Shown: piece after piece, positions 29,045-38,716 of the stretch | Layout of the letters: every line of letters begins with the position of its first letter | Numbering within the stretch: position 1 is the stretch's first letter | Source: Acidobacteriota bacterium | Lineage (GTDB): Bacteria > Acidobacteriota > Vicinamibacteria > Vicinamibacterales > JAFNAJ01 | Reading direction: 5' to 3' | DNA: 64,000 nucleotides | NCBI GenBank assembly: GCA_023384575.1 | Contig: JAHDVP010000022.1 | Span: forward strand, 1-64,000 | Made by a program: the position numbers and the translations under genes | The notes under the pieces: model-generated | What the model was told of the DNA's origin: nothing | Databases searched by the model: none | The model's input: only the letters and a program-made list of their open reading frames with translations

Positions 29045-29659
29045 ATGTTCACGGGATTGATTGAGTCGGTGGGGCGCGTGCGCGCGGTCGAGTCGATGCC
29101 GGGCGGCGTCAGAATCGCGGTCGAGACGCCGCTCTCGGCCGCGCTCGACAGGGGGGCGAGCGTCGCGCACAACGGCGTGTGTCTGACCGTCGTCGACGTC
29201 GATGCCGGGGCGATCGTCACGGAGGTCTCGCCCGAGACGCTTCGCGTGACGTCGCTCGGCGCGCTCGTGCCGGGGGCGCCGGTGAACCTCGAGCGGCCGG
29301 TCCGTCCCGACGGTCACATGGGGGGGCACTTCGTGCAGGGCCACGTCGACGCCACCGGCGAGATCGCCGCCATCGTCGACGAAGGCGAGTTCTGGCGGTT
29401 CACCTTCACATTTCCAGCTCACCTCGCGCCGCTCTTCATCCCCAAGGGGTCGATTGCCGTCGACGGCATCAGCCTGACGGTCGCGTCACTCGGCGAGGGT
29501 GTCTTCGACGTGCAGATCATCCCGCACACGTGGCAGCAGACGAACCTGCACGCGTCGCGCGTCGGGGACCGGGTGAACCTCGAATGCGACATGCTGGGCA
29601 AGTACGTCGTGCGCGTCGCGGAACTGATGTGGAAGGAGCAGGGCCCGGCCGCGCGCTGA
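29045..29659 (+). CDS. ribE: Riboflavin synthase alpha chain
   Basis: A 204-residue riboflavin synthase, which dismutates two lumazines to riboflavin. It consists of two similar beta-barrel halves. The first starts [20 protein letters not shown] with [20 protein letters not shown]; the second carries [15 protein letters not shown] and [20 protein letters not shown]. The C-terminal helix that trimerises the enzyme includes [18 protein letters not shown]. It lies 20 bases before ribBA. ribD and ribH are not in the window, and no FMN riboswitch was recognised upstream. Confidence 0.97.
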   Translation: MFTGLIESVGRVRAVESMPGGVRIAVETPLSAALDRGASVAHNGVCLTVVDVDAGAIVTEVSPETLRVTSLGALVPGAPVNLERPVRPDGHMGGHFVQGHVDATGEIAAIVDEGEFWRFTFTFPAHLAPLFIPKGSIAVDGISLTVASLGEGVFDVQIIPHTWQQTNLHASRVGDRVNLECDMLGKYVVRVAELMWKEQGPAAR

Positions 29660-29679
29660 CGCGTCTCGACCCGACGACC

Positions 29680-30927
29680 ATGACCACGAAGCTGAGAATC
29701 GCCAAGGGCGCCAGGAAGGCGACATCGCCGTTTGCCACCGTCGAAGACGCGATCGAGTCGTTCCGCCGCGGCGAGATGCTCATCGTCGTCGACGATGAGG
29801 ACCGTGAGAACGAGGGCGACCTCACGCTCGCCGCCGAGAAGACCACGCCCGAGGCGATCAACTTCATGGCGAAGCACGGCCGCGGCCTGATCTGCCTGGC
29901 GATGACCGGCGAGCGGCTCGACGAGCTCGAGGTGCCGCTGATGGTGGCGCAGAACAGCTCGCGATTCGAGACGGCCTTCTGCGTCACGATCGAAGCCAAG
30001 GCGCGAACGAGCACCGGCATCTCGGCTGGCGACCGGGCGACGACGGTGCTCGCCGCCATCGATCCCGCGACGAAGCCGTCCGATCTGGCGCGGCCGGGGC
30101 ACGTCTTCCCGCTCCGCGCCCGCGAGGGTGGCGTGCTCGTCCGCGCGGGGCAGACCGAAGCGGCGGTCGACCTCGCCCGCATCGCCGGGATGCGGCCGGC
30201 CGGCGTCATCTGCGAGATCATGAACGAGGACGGCACCATGGCGCGCGTGCCGCAGCTCGCCCGCTTCGCCCGGAAGCACGGGCTGCTGATGATCACGATC
30301 GCCGAGCTGATCCGGTACCGCATGCGCACCGAGGGGCTCGTGAAGCGCGTCGCGGTGGCGAGACTGCCGACCGAGTTCGGCGACTTCACGGTGCACGGGT
30401 ACGAGAGCCTGATTGACGGCGAGACCCACGTGGCGCTCGTGTGCGGCGAGGTCGGCGATGGCCACGACGTGATGGTGCGCGTGCACTCGAAGTGCCTGAC
30501 GGGCGACGTGTTCCACTCGATGCGGTGCGACTGCGGGCCGCAGCTGGCCTCGGCCATGCAGCAGATCGGCGCGGCTGGCCGTGGCGTCCTGCTGTACCTG
30601 AACCAGGAGGGCCGGGGCATCGGGCTCGGCAACAAGATCCGGGCCTACGCGCTCCAGGACCAGGGCTACGACACCGTCGAGGCGAACGAACGGCTCGGCT
30701 TCAAGCCCGATCAGCGCGACTACGGCATCGGCGCGCAGATCCTGCGCGACCTCGGCGTACGGTCGATGCGGCTGCTCACCAACAACCCCCGGAAGTTCGT
30801 CGGGCTCGAGGGCTACGGCCTGTCCGTCGCTTCGACGGTGCCGCTCGAGATTCCCGCGTCGACGCACACCCGTCGGTACCTGAAGGCTAAGAAGGACAAA
30901 CTCGGCCACAAGCTCTCGTCGGTCTGA
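29680..30927 (+). CDS. ribBA: Bifunctional DHBP synthase / GTP cyclohydrolase II
   Basis: A 415-residue RibBA that supplies both precursors of riboflavin. The N-terminal DHBP synthase domain has [20 protein letters not shown] near 26-45, [19 protein letters not shown], and [20 protein letters not shown]. The C-terminal cyclohydrolase II domain has the zinc site [20 protein letters not shown] with three Cys, plus [20 protein letters not shown] and [17 protein letters not shown]. The ATG at 29680 gives a normal-length N-terminus. It is cotranscribed with ribE. Confidence 0.97.
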   Translation: MTTKLRIAKGARKATSPFATVEDAIESFRRGEMLIVVDDEDRENEGDLTLAAEKTTPEAINFMAKHGRGLICLAMTGERLDELEVPLMVAQNSSRFETAFCVTIEAKARTSTGISAGDRATTVLAAIDPATKPSDLARPGHVFPLRAREGGVLVRAGQTEAAVDLARIAGMRPAGVICEIMNEDGTMARVPQLARFARKHGLLMITIAELIRYRMRTEGLVKRVAVARLPTEFGDFTVHGYESLIDGETHVALVCGEVGDGHDVMVRVHSKCLTGDVFHSMRCDCGPQLASAMQQIGAAGRGVLLYLNQEGRGIGLGNKIRAYALQDQGYDTVEANERLGFKPDQRDYGIGAQILRDLGVRSMRLLTNNPRKFVGLEGYGLSVASTVPLEIPASTHTRRYLKAKKDKLGHKLSSV

Positions 30928-31017
30928 CGGCGCCCCAGGCGCGGCGGCGGGTCGTCGAACGACCGTGCGCGCAAGGGGCGCACCATGATGGCTTGCGGCC
31001 GTGCCGTGGCGTTCACT

Positions 31018-31047
31018 TTGACACGCCCGGCGCGGGTGGGCTACGAT
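31018..31047 (+). promoter_or_regulatory. Sigma-70 promoter of ffh
   Basis: TTGACA (31018-31023), an 18-base spacer and TACGAT (31042-31047), about 115 bases before ffh. It probably drives the ffh-rpsP-khpA-rimM-trmD-rplS-rnhB group. The rest of the 30928-31163 spacer shows no gene. Confidence 0.7.
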
Positions 31048-31163
31048 AAGCGTTTGCACGTGAGCGTGTTACCGCCACGTGGAGACCGATCGCGGCCACG
31101 GACGGCGGGCGGGCCCGCCGACGAGGGTCGACGAGTGTACACCCAGCGGCCAGCCGCGCCACC

Positions 31164-32534
31164 ATGTTCGAGTCGCTCAGTACGCGCCTGCAGGACGTCT
31201 TCAAGTCGCTTCGAGGCGAGGTCCGCCTCGACGAGACGACGGTCGAGGCAGCCCTGCGCGAAATCCGCATGGCGCTGCTCGAGGCCGACGTCAACTTCAA
31301 GGTCGTCAAGGCGTTCGTCGACCGCGTCCGCGATCGCGCCGTCGATCAGGAGGTCCTGCGCAGCCTGACGCCGGGCCAGCAGGTCGTGCGGATCGTCCGC
31401 GACGAGATGCTGGCGCTCTTCGGCGAGACCGTGGGGGGGCTGCCGCCGGCGTCCCGCTCGCCGCGCGTGATCCTCCTGCTCGGGCTCCAGGGGTCGGGCA
31501 AGACGACCACCAGCGGCAAGCTCGCGGTGTGGCTCAGGAAGCAGGGACGGCACCCGCTGCTCGTGTCGACCGACGTCCGACGCCCGGCCGCCATCGAGCA
31601 GCTCGCGGTCGTCGGCCGCCAGGCCGAGGCCGCGGTGTTCGACCCGGCCGGCGACCTCGACCCCGTGTCTCGTGCGCGCGGGGCGCTCGCCGATGCGCGC
31701 ACGCGCGGGTTCGACGTCGTGATCGTCGACAGCGCCGGGCGGCTGCACATCGACGACGAGCTGATGGACGAGCTCGTCGCCATCAAGGCGGCCGTCGAGC
31801 CCGTCGACCTCCTGTACGTCGCCGACGCGATGACGGGCCAGGATGCGATCAAGAGCGCGGGTGAGTTCAACCGCCGGGTCGGCGTGACCGGCGTGGTCCT
31901 CACCAAGATGGACGGCGATGCCCGAGGCGGCGCGGCGCTCTCGGTGGTGTCGGTCGTCGGCGTGCCGATCGCCTTCGTGGGCAGCGGCGAGCGCCTGCAG
32001 GATCTCGAGCCGTTCCATCCCGACCGCGTGGTGTCGCGCGTGCTCGGCATGGGCGACGTGCTCTCGCTCATCGAGAAGGCCGAGCAGGCCATCGATCACG
32101 ACCAGGCGCTGAAGCTCGAGGAGAAGATCCGCCGCGACACCTTCACGCTCGACGACTTCCGCGACCAGCTGCGGGCGATCCGCCGCATGGGGCCGCTCGA
32201 GCACATCCTCGGCATGCTGCCGGGCATGAACAACTTGAAGCAGGCGGCGCCGGACGGCATCGACGAGAAGCAGATCGTGCGCGTCGAGGCCATCATCAAC
32301 TCGATGACGCCGGGCGAGCGCCGGAACCACCAGCTGGTGAACGGCAGCCGTCGCAAGCGCATCGCGCGCGGGTCGGGCACGAGCGTCGAGGAGATCAATC
32401 GTCTGCTCAAGCAGTTCGTGCAGATGAAGAAGATGCTGAAGGTGGTCGGCGGCATGGCGGGCCTGGGCGGCGGCGGCAAGAAGGGGAAGATGCGCAAGCG
32501 GATGGCCGCGCTGCGTTCGATGATGCAGGGGTAG
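31164..32534 (+). CDS. ffh: Signal recognition particle protein Ffh
   Basis: A 456-residue SRP54 homologue that binds signal sequences of nascent membrane proteins. NG domain: MFESLSTRLQDVFKSLRGEV at the start, GTP loop LLGLQGSGKTTTSGKLAVWL near 109, STDVRRPAAIEQLAVVGRQA, DSAGRLHIDDELMDELVAIK and TKMDGDARGGAALSV. The M domain from about 330 is rich in Met and Lys and binds SRP RNA and signal peptides (LPGMNNLKQ, MTPGERRNHQLVNGSRRKRI). The usual DTAGR motif is DSAGR here. No 4.5S RNA gene was found in the window. Confidence 0.98.
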   Translation: MFESLSTRLQDVFKSLRGEVRLDETTVEAALREIRMALLEADVNFKVVKAFVDRVRDRAVDQEVLRSLTPGQQVVRIVRDEMLALFGETVGGLPPASRSPRVILLLGLQGSGKTTTSGKLAVWLRKQGRHPLLVSTDVRRPAAIEQLAVVGRQAEAAVFDPAGDLDPVSRARGALADARTRGFDVVIVDSAGRLHIDDELMDELVAIKAAVEPVDLLYVADAMTGQDAIKSAGEFNRRVGVTGVVLTKMDGDARGGAALSVVSVVGVPIAFVGSGERLQDLEPFHPDRVVSRVLGMGDVLSLIEKAEQAIDHDQALKLEEKIRRDTFTLDDFRDQLRAIRRMGPLEHILGMLPGMNNLKQAAPDGIDEKQIVRVEAIINSMTPGERRNHQLVNGSRRKRIARGSGTSVEEINRLLKQFVQMKKMLKVVGGMAGLGGGGKKGKMRKRMAALRSMMQG

Positions 32535-32592
32535 CCGGCAGGCAGGCGCCAGGCCGCGCCACCCGGCTGATGGACGAAAGGACGAAGGACGA

Positions 32593-32880
32593 ATGTTGGC
32601 AATCCGGATGCAGCGGATGGGCGCGTCGAAGCGACCGTTCTACCGCGTGGTGGTGACCCAGTCGACGTCGGGGCGCGACAGCAGTGCCGTCGAGATTCTC
32701 GGGCACTACGACCCGCGGACGACCCCCGAGACGCTGCGGCTCGACCGCGAGCGGTTCGAGCACTGGCTGAAGTCGGGCGCCCGGCCGAGTGCCACCGTGC
32801 GCACGATTGTCGCCCGCCACAAACAGGAGCTGGCGGCCCCGGCCCCGCAGGTCGAGGCGGCCGAGCAGCCGGCGTCGTGA
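32593..32880 (+). CDS. rpsP: 30S ribosomal protein S16
   Basis: A 95-residue S16, assembly protein of the 30S body. MLAIRMQRMGASKRPFYRVV at the start, EILGHYDPRTTPETLRLDRE in the middle and WLKSGARPSATVRTIVAR make up the family core; the last 20 residues are an Ala/Pro/Glu tail. The conserved order rpsP-khpA-rimM-trmD-rplS follows, and the stop overlaps khpA. Confidence 0.99.
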   Translation: MLAIRMQRMGASKRPFYRVVVTQSTSGRDSSAVEILGHYDPRTTPETLRLDRERFEHWLKSGARPSATVRTIVARHKQELAAPAPQVEAAEQPAS

Positions 32881-33131
32881 GCGACCTGGTGGCGCTCGTC
32901 GAGGTCGTCGCTCGCGCCCTGGCCGACGAACCCGACGCCGTGTCCGTGACCCAGAGTGAGCACCGGGGCACCACGGTCGTCGAGCTGTTCATGGCGCCGG
33001 GTGACCTCGGTCGCGTGATCGGCCGGCAGGGCCGCACGGCGTCGGCGCTGCGCACGCTCGTCGTGGCGGCGGCCGAACGCGACGGGCGGCGGGTGCAGCT
33101 CGAGTTCCGTGACGGCCCCGCCGAGCGGTGA
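32877..33131 (+). CDS. khpA: KH-domain RNA-binding protein KhpA
   Basis: An 84-residue single KH domain. The GxxG RNA-binding loop is in GDLGRVIGRQGRTASALRTL near residues 41-60. GTG at 32877 overlaps the rpsP stop by four bases. KhpA acts with KhpB in small-RNA and cell-length control in Gram-positive bacteria; its position in the rpsP operon is widely conserved. Confidence 0.95.
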   Translation: MSDLVALVEVVARALADEPDAVSVTQSEHRGTTVVELFMAPGDLGRVIGRQGRTASALRTLVVAAAERDGRRVQLEFRDGPAER

Positions 33132-33661
33132 TGACACCCCCCTGGGACGACCTGCTCGTGGTCGGGCGTATCGCCCGGCCGCACGGGTTGCGCGGCCAGG
33201 TGGTGATCGACCCCGAGACCGACTTCCCGGAGGAGCGCTTCGCGCCGGGCGGGGTGGTGTTCATCGCGGCGCCGGGCGCCGCCCGGCCGCTGGAGATCGA
33301 GACGGTCCGGTTCCAGAAGGGCCGGCCCATCGTGGCGTTCGCCGGCGTCGGGACGATTGACGCGGCCGAGGCCCTCGGGCGGGGTGAGGTCCGGGCCCCG
33401 GCGAAACCGCGCGAGGCCCGCCCTCCGGGAACGCACTACCACCACGAGCTGCAGGGGTGCCGGGTGGTGCAGCGCGGCGGCGGGGTGGTCGGGGAGGTCA
33501 GGCGGGTGGAGCGGACCGGCGCGGCCGATCTGCTGATCGTCGACGCGAACGGTCGCGAGGTGCTCGTGCCGTTCGTCCCGGAGATGTGCGTCGAGGTCGA
33601 CGCCGAGGCGCGGGTCATCGTCGTGGAGCTTCCCGATGGGCTGCTCGAGTTGAACGGGTGA
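33131..33661 (+). CDS. rimM: Ribosome maturation factor RimM
   Basis: A 176-residue RimM, which helps assemble the 30S head and binds S19. The N-terminal barrel has [20 protein letters not shown] at about 10-29. The C-terminal PRC-barrel has [20 protein letters not shown] and [23 protein letters not shown] at 33131 overlaps the khpA stop by one base; a GTG at 33128 is also possible. Confidence 0.96.
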   Translation: MTPPWDDLLVVGRIARPHGLRGQVVIDPETDFPEERFAPGGVVFIAAPGAARPLEIETVRFQKGRPIVAFAGVGTIDAAEALGRGEVRAPAKPREARPPGTHYHHELQGCRVVQRGGGVVGEVRRVERTGAADLLIVDANGREVLVPFVPEMCVEVDAEARVIVVELPDGLLELNG

Positions 33662-34428
33662 CGGGCGCGGGGCCTCGGGTGCGGTTCGACATCGTCACGA
33701 TCTTTCCGCGGATGGTGCGGGCGCTGCTCGAGGACGGGCTGCTGGCCCGCGCCGCCGCCGCGGGCACGCTGGTCGTCGAGGCGCACGACCTGCGCGAGTT
33801 CACCACGGACCGCCACCGCGTCGTCGACGACGCGGCCTTCGGCGGCGGGCCGGGGATGGTGCTCAAGCCCGAGCCCGTCGTGCGGGCGGTCGAAGCGATC
33901 GTCGAGCGCCACGGGGCGGCCTCGGCGGTGATCGTGCCCTCGCCCCAGGGGCGGCGGCTGACGCACGACGAGGCCGCGCGCCTGAGCCGACTGGATCACC
34001 TGGTGGTCGTCTGCGGCCGCTACGAGGGCATCGACGAGCGCGTGCACGAGGTGCTTGCGACCGAGGAGATCTCGATCGGCGACTACGTGCTGACCGGCGG
34101 CGAGCTGCCGGCGCTGGTGATCGTCGAGGCGGTGGCGAGGCTCGTGCCGGGCGTGGTCGGCGACGAGCAGTCGGTGGCGTGCGATTCGTTCGCGCGCGGC
34201 GTGCTCGACTGGCCGCACTACACGCGTCCCGCCGAGTTCCGCGGGCGGCGCGTGCCGGACGTGCTGCTGTCGGGGCACCACGCGGCCATCGACCGGTGGC
34301 GCAGGCGAGAGGCGTTGCGGCGGACGTTGGCGCGGCGGCCCGACCTCCTGGCGGCGGCCACACTCGACGCCGATGAACGACGGATACTGGACGAGTTGGT
34401 GAAGGAACGAGAAGGGAGCGGATCATGA
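33658..34428 (+). CDS. trmD: tRNA (guanine-N1)-methyltransferase TrmD
   Basis: A 256-residue SPOUT methyltransferase that makes m1G37 in tRNAs and so prevents frameshifting. [20 protein letters not shown] opens the fold. [36 protein letters not shown] and [20 protein letters not shown] form the trefoil knot and S-adenosylmethionine pocket. The GTG at 33658 overlaps rimM by four bases; a GTG seven codons on is an alternative start. Confidence 0.98.
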   Translation: MTGAGPRVRFDIVTIFPRMVRALLEDGLLARAAAAGTLVVEAHDLREFTTDRHRVVDDAAFGGGPGMVLKPEPVVRAVEAIVERHGAASAVIVPSPQGRRLTHDEAARLSRLDHLVVVCGRYEGIDERVHEVLATEEISIGDYVLTGGELPALVIVEAVARLVPGVVGDEQSVACDSFARGVLDWPHYTRPAEFRGRRVPDVLLSGHHAAIDRWRRREALRRTLARRPDLLAAATLDADERRILDELVKEREGSGS

Positions 34429-34772
34429 ACGCCATCGAGACGATTGAAACGCCGCAGCTGACCGAGCGCCCGGCGATGCGGCCGGGAGACACGGTCCGGG
34501 TGCACGTGAAGGTGCGCGAGGGCGACAAGGAGCGCATCCAGGTGTTCGAGGGCATCGTGATCGGGATGCACCGGGGCGGCGCGCGGGCGTCGTTCACCGT
34601 CCGGAAGGTGTCGTTCGGCCAGGGAGTCGAGCGGATTTTCCCGCTCCACTCGCCGATCATCGATCGCGTCGAGGTCATCCGCAGCGCCAAGGTGCGTCGC
34701 GCGAAGCTCTACTTCCTGCGCGGCCTGCGTGGCAAGGCGGCGCGCATGAAGGAACAGCGTCGGCCCGCCTAG
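34425..34772 (+). CDS. rplS: 50S ribosomal protein L19
   Basis: A 115-residue L19 at the subunit interface. [20 protein letters not shown] at about 20-39, [20 protein letters not shown], and the C-terminal [20 protein letters not shown] are family landmarks. The start overlaps the trmD stop by four bases. Confidence 0.99.
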   Translation: MNAIETIETPQLTERPAMRPGDTVRVHVKVREGDKERIQVFEGIVIGMHRGGARASFTVRKVSFGQGVERIFPLHSPIIDRVEVIRSAKVRRAKLYFLRGLRGKAARMKEQRRPA

Positions 34773-34839
34773 CGACCCTGGCCGCAGCGTGCGACCTTCT
34801 CGGAGCCCCGCCGAGAGACCCAGGTCCGGCCGGCGCGCC

Positions 34840-35472
34840 ATGTCACGGCCTCGTGCGACCCGCCTCATCGAGAACGCCTGCCGGCGATTCGGGTTCGCCC
34901 GCATCGCCGGCGTCGACGAAGTCGGGCGAGGGTGCCTCGCCGGGCCGGTGCTCGCCGCGGCCGTCGTGCTCGATCCCCGGCGGCGTATCCGGGGCCTGCG
35001 CGACTCGAAGCAGCTCTCGGCCGCCGCGCGCGAGGCGCGATACGCCGAGATCGCGGCGCGGGCGGCGGCCTGGAGCACCGCAGCGGCCGAACCCGCGGAG
35101 ATCGACGAGGTCAACATCCATCGCGCGTCGCTCCGTGCCATGCAGACGGCCGTCCTGACGCTCGAGCCGCTTCCCGACCTCGTGCTCGTCGACGGCTTCG
35201 TCATTCCCGGGCTGCCGATGCCCCAGCGGGCCCTCGTCGGAGGCGATGCCCGGTGCGCGTCGATCGCCGCTGCCTCGATCGTCGCCAAGGTGGCCCGCGA
35301 CCGGCTGATGGTCCAGCTCCACGACGCCGACCCGCGGTACGGCTTCGACCGTCACAAGGGATACGGCACGGCCGATCACCTCGAGGCACTCGCACGGCAC
35401 GGGTACTCGACGGCCCATCGCCGGACGTTCCGGCCCCCGTCGCTGTTCGACGTGTTTGATACCATCGAGTGA
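34840..35472 (+). CDS. rnhB: Ribonuclease HII
   Basis: A 210-residue RNase HII, which cuts RNA in RNA-DNA hybrids and removes misincorporated ribonucleotides. The active-site block RIAGVDEVGRGCLAGPVLAA near residue 20 contains the Asp-Glu pair. Further blocks are LVDGFVIPGLPMPQRALVGG, ASIAAASIVAKVARDRLM, and the C-terminal RYGFDRHKGYGTADHLEAL. The ATG at 34840 gives the usual length; the GTG at 34789 would add 17 basic residues without similarity. Confidence 0.96.
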   Translation: MSRPRATRLIENACRRFGFARIAGVDEVGRGCLAGPVLAAAVVLDPRRRIRGLRDSKQLSAAAREARYAEIAARAAAWSTAAAEPAEIDEVNIHRASLRAMQTAVLTLEPLPDLVLVDGFVIPGLPMPQRALVGGDARCASIAAASIVAKVARDRLMVQLHDADPRYGFDRHKGYGTADHLEALARHGYSTAHRRTFRPPSLFDVFDTIE

Positions 35473-35502
35473 ACTGACCGCAGCGCCTTCCCTGGAGACA
35501 CG

Positions 35503-37422
35503 TTGGGGACCGATCGCGACGAGCGAGTGCGAAAGGCCGAGACATTCGCACGGCAGGGCCGTCTCGAGGACGCCATCGCCGAGTACGAGCGCCTGCTCGG
35601 CGCGACCTCGGGCGACCTGGCGAGCGAGAACGCCCTCGGCGATCTGCTCGTCCGCGTCGGGAGGACCGAACAGGCCGTCACGTGTTTCATGCGCGTCGGC
35701 GACCACCACCTGCGCGAGGGGTTCTTCGCCAAGGCCGCGGGCTTCTACAAGAAGGTGTTGAAGGTCGACCGCGAGCACGAGCCCGCGCTGCTGAGCCTCG
35801 CCGAGGCCTCGCAGCAGATGGGCCTGCTCGTCGACGCTCGGCAGGCGCTCGGCCAGGTGGCGCTCCGGCGCCGGCGCCGCGGCGACGTTCGGGGCGCCGA
35901 CGAAATGCGACTCCGGGTGGCCGAACTCGATCCGAAGGACATCGCCGCGCGCCTCGAGGCGGCGCGCGCGCTGGCCAGGGCTGGCCAGCCGGGAGCGACG
36001 GCCCGCTTCCGCGCCATCGCGACCGACCTCGAGGCGCAGGGCCGGCCGACCGATGCGCTCGAGGTCTGGGGTGAGATGCTCGTGTTCGACCCGGGCGACT
36101 GCGAGGCGCGCGTACACCTCGTCCGAGCCGCCCTCGATGCCTCCGACCTCGAGGCCGCGACCGCCTGGCTGCCATCCGCCGACCTCACGGCTTCGACCGA
36201 GCTCCTCGCCCTGGCGGTGGAAGTCGAGATCAGGCGGGGCGACAGCGCCCGCCTTGCGCCCCAGGTCGAACGCTGGCTGCAAGGCGGGCCGGACGCGGCG
36301 CTGGCGGCCGGCGCGCGGGCGCGTGCGCTGATGGCGTCCGGCGAGGCCGGTCCGTCGTGGGTGCTCGTCGAGGCGCTTGCACGGCGACAGGGGGCCGAGG
36401 CCGACGCCGGCGTCGTGGGCCTCCTGTCGGCGTTCGCCGCACGCTGGCCCGACCATGTTCCCGCGTGGCTCCTGCTGGTCGACCTCGCGGTCGGCAGCGG
36501 GCAAGGCGACGATCTCACCCGGGCGCAGGTCGGGCTGGCGCGGGCCTATGTCGCGTGCGGCCAACTCGAGCAGGCAAGGGCGGTCGCCGAAGACCTCGCG
36601 GCGCGAGATCCCGACGATCTGGCGCACCGCGAACGGTTGGCCGAGGTGCTCGCGCAGCTCGGCGAGCCCCTTCCCGACGTGAAGACAGGGCCCGACTGGC
36701 CCGATCCCGATGCTGAGGGCCTCGACGCGTCGGCGGCGGCTGGTGGCCCGTGGCCGGGCGCCGACGAGGTGATGGTCGACACGGATGCGCTCGACCTCGC
36801 CTGGCTGCTCGGGGAGGTGGCCGAGGGACGGCCCGGCCGGGTGCTGACCGAGGTCGATCTCACGCCGTTGCTCGATGCCCTCACGGAGGGGGCACCGGCC
36901 GAGGCGCTGGGCGAACACGCGCTGGCCGCGCTCGCCCCGGCGGCCGGCGACGCGTCGGCTCACGCCGCGACGGAGGCCGAGCCCACGATTGAAGGGGTGT
37001 TCACCAGGCTTCGCGAGGAGGCCGTGCCGACGCGGCACGAACCAGGCGGACCGCAGTTGGCGCTCGGACGCACGTACCGGGCGGCGGGCATGCTCACGGA
37101 GGCGGCCACGGCGTTCGAGCGAGCCGCACGCGATCCCGACTGCCGCTTCGACGCCTGTCTCGCGTTGGCCGAGGTGCACGAAGCCAGGGGAGAGATTGAC
37201 TCGGCGGTCGCCTGGTACGAGCGGGCGCTCGAGGGACCCGACGGCGCCGTCGAGCCCCGGCTGACCACGCTCTATCGCCTCGCCGAAGTGCTCGAGGGGG
37301 CGGGCGAACGCGTCCGGGCGCTGGCTGTCTGGCAGGAGATCCAGGCCCTGGCGCCGGGCTACCGTGACGTGGCGCACCGCGTCGCCCAGGCCACGGAGGG
37401 AGGTGCCGCATTCACCCCCTGA
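35503..37422 (+). CDS. Tetratricopeptide repeat protein
   Basis: A 639-residue helical repeat protein without signal peptide or membrane helix. TPR-like units are clear at the N-terminus (KAETFARQGRLEDAIAEYER, GRTEQAVTCFMRVGDHHLRE, GFFAKAAGFYKKVLKVDREH) and C-terminus (YRAAGMLTEAATAFERAARD, DSAVAWYERALEG). The middle is acidic and Pro/Ala-rich. The TTG start at 35503 has GGAG five bases before it. The function is unknown; a cytoplasmic scaffold is likely. Its last 13 bases overlap the small membrane gene at 37410. Confidence 0.8.
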   Translation: MGTDRDERVRKAETFARQGRLEDAIAEYERLLGATSGDLASENALGDLLVRVGRTEQAVTCFMRVGDHHLREGFFAKAAGFYKKVLKVDREHEPALLSLAEASQQMGLLVDARQALGQVALRRRRRGDVRGADEMRLRVAELDPKDIAARLEAARALARAGQPGATARFRAIATDLEAQGRPTDALEVWGEMLVFDPGDCEARVHLVRAALDASDLEAATAWLPSADLTASTELLALAVEVEIRRGDSARLAPQVERWLQGGPDAALAAGARARALMASGEAGPSWVLVEALARRQGAEADAGVVGLLSAFAARWPDHVPAWLLLVDLAVGSGQGDDLTRAQVGLARAYVACGQLEQARAVAEDLAARDPDDLAHRERLAEVLAQLGEPLPDVKTGPDWPDPDAEGLDASAAAGGPWPGADEVMVDTDALDLAWLLGEVAEGRPGRVLTEVDLTPLLDALTEGAPAEALGEHALAALAPAAGDASAHAATEAEPTIEGVFTRLREEAVPTRHEPGGPQLALGRTYRAAGMLTEAATAFERAARDPDCRFDACLALAEVHEARGEIDSAVAWYERALEGPDGAVEPRLTTLYRLAEVLEGAGERVRALAVWQEIQALAPGYRDVAHRVAQATEGGAAFTP

Positions 37423-37685
37423 GTCGCCTGCTGAGTTTTCTGTATTTTCTCGAGGCCGGGCTGCTGCTGCTCATCGTCCCGTGGTCGGCGTTCTGGGAGC
37501 GGAACTACTTCGTCGGCCTCGCGCCGGCCCTGGCTCCGACGTTATTGAACCACTACGTCCGGGGCGCGGTGTCGGGCATCGGCGTCATCTGCCTCGGAGC
37601 CGCGGTGGCCGAGCTGGTGGCCTTCTTCTCGCGTTCACGCCGGCGGCAGTGGGCGGAGCGCAGCCAGCCGCCCGCTCCTCACTGA
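37410..37685 (+). CDS. Small two-helix membrane protein with apparent ATT start
   Basis: A 91-residue frame overlapping the end of the TPR gene. It encodes LLSFLYFLEAGLLLLIVPWS (helix 1), AFWERNYFVGLAPALAPTLL, YVRGAVSGIGVICLGAAVAE (helix 2) and a basic tail ending SQPPAPH. No ATG, GTG or TTG is in frame after the upstream stop. The best start is ATT at 37410, six bases after GGAGGGAGG. A CTG at 37419 is another option. The strong membrane pattern and matching length argue that it is real. No named family was recognised. Confidence 0.65.
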   Translation: MHPLSRLLSFLYFLEAGLLLLIVPWSAFWERNYFVGLAPALAPTLLNHYVRGAVSGIGVICLGAAVAELVAFFSRSRRRQWAERSQPPAPH

Positions 37686-37771
37686 CCCGACGTGCGGCGG
37701 ATCTCGGACGGAGTCGGGGGGCGGGTGGACGTCTTGGCCCGCAACGGCGGCGCGCGTTCTGGCGGGGACGT

Positions 37772-37801
37772 TTGACTTGGTCGGCTGGCGGTCACTACAG
37801 T
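37772..37801 (+). promoter_or_regulatory. Sigma-70 promoter of the RodZ-like gene
   Basis: TTGACT (37772-37777), an 18-base spacer and TACAGT (37796-37801), about 48 bases before the ATG at 37850. Confidence 0.65.
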
Positions 37802-37849
37802 TAGGACTGCTGAGGTCCGAAACACTAGCAGGAGGAAGCCAGAGGCGGG

Positions 37850-38680
37850 ATGGCCAGAATTGGAGCGCGCCTGAAGGAAGCCCGGCTGGCGCGTGGCACG
37901 ACGCTTCAGCAGATCGCTGCCGCGACGAAGATCTCCGTGCCGGCCCTCGAGGCGATCGAGCGCGAAGACATCGCCCGGCTGCCGGGCGGGATCTTCCTGC
38001 GTTCCTTCGTCCGCGCCTACGCGACCGAGGTGGGTCTCGACGCCGACGACATCGTCAGCGAGTTCGTGCGCCTCTGTCCCGAAGAGTCGTCGCTCTCCGA
38101 TGTCGAGGCCGTCGCCGCCGTGGCGGAGGCGTCGGGTCGACGGGCGACCCGAGGCGGGCTGGCGCTCGTGGGTGTGGCCGTCGTGGCGCTCGTCGCCGCC
38201 GGTGCGTGGGCCGCAGGAACCAGCCTGGGCTGGTTCGGGTCCACCCTCGGGCCGGAGGAGAGGCTGGCGGCCGAGGAGGCGTCCGAGGAGGCGTCCGCTC
38301 CCACGGTACTCGCCGCACAGGACGTCGCCGTGGCCGGGCCCGTCGGATTCCGTCCCGCCGCCGACCTGGTCCTTGAGCAGCGAGTCACCTCGCCCGGCGC
38401 CGTATCTCTCGAGCCTGGGTCGCCACGACTGGCCATTCACCCCACCGCGAGGTGCTGGGTGCGCGTGACGATTGGCGGCGTCGTTCGATTCTCGCGCGAG
38501 ATGCAGGCGGGCGAGCGCGAGGAGTTCGAGTTGACGGCGCCGATCCTGATTGAGGTCGGCGATGCCGGCGCGTTCGAGTTCTCGATTGACGACACGCCGG
38601 GCCGGCCCCTCGGCCACGTGGGACAGGTCGTCCGCGCCCGCATCGATCCGGAGCGCGTCGACGAGTTCCTCGCGCAGTAG
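37850..38680 (+). CDS. RodZ-like helix-turn-helix membrane protein
   Basis: A 276-residue protein with RodZ layout. A cytoplasmic HTH_25 domain (IGARLKEARLARGTTLQQIA, ISVPALEAIEREDIARLPGG, residues 4-70) is followed by a membrane helix (about 103-121, LALVGVAVVALVAAGAWAAG). The periplasmic DUF4115-type beta domain has ARCWVRVTIGGVVRFSREMQ and ILIEVGDAGAFEFSIDDTPG. RodZ links MreB to the elongation machinery. Here no shape gene is adjacent and the HTH could also make it a membrane-bound regulator, so no symbol is assigned. It has its own promoter. Confidence 0.8.
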   Translation: MARIGARLKEARLARGTTLQQIAAATKISVPALEAIEREDIARLPGGIFLRSFVRAYATEVGLDADDIVSEFVRLCPEESSLSDVEAVAAVAEASGRRATRGGLALVGVAVVALVAAGAWAAGTSLGWFGSTLGPEERLAAEEASEEASAPTVLAAQDVAVAGPVGFRPAADLVLEQRVTSPGAVSLEPGSPRLAIHPTARCWVRVTIGGVVRFSREMQAGEREEFELTAPILIEVGDAGAFEFSIDDTPGRPLGHVGQVVRARIDPERVDEFLAQ

Positions 38681-38716
38681 CCTCGCGCTGCGCTGTGCCG
38701 GAGTCGCCCTGTCGCG

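Noticed and set aside
30928-31163. 4.5S (SRP) RNA gene before ffh
   Set aside because: No GGAA-tetraloop hairpin with the conserved internal loop was seen; the spacer holds a sigma-70 promoter.
37364-37804. A 146-codon plus-strand frame after the TPR gene
   Set aside because: It is low-complexity Arg/Ala/Gly; the other frame at 37410-37685 has clear membrane helices and is the likely gene.
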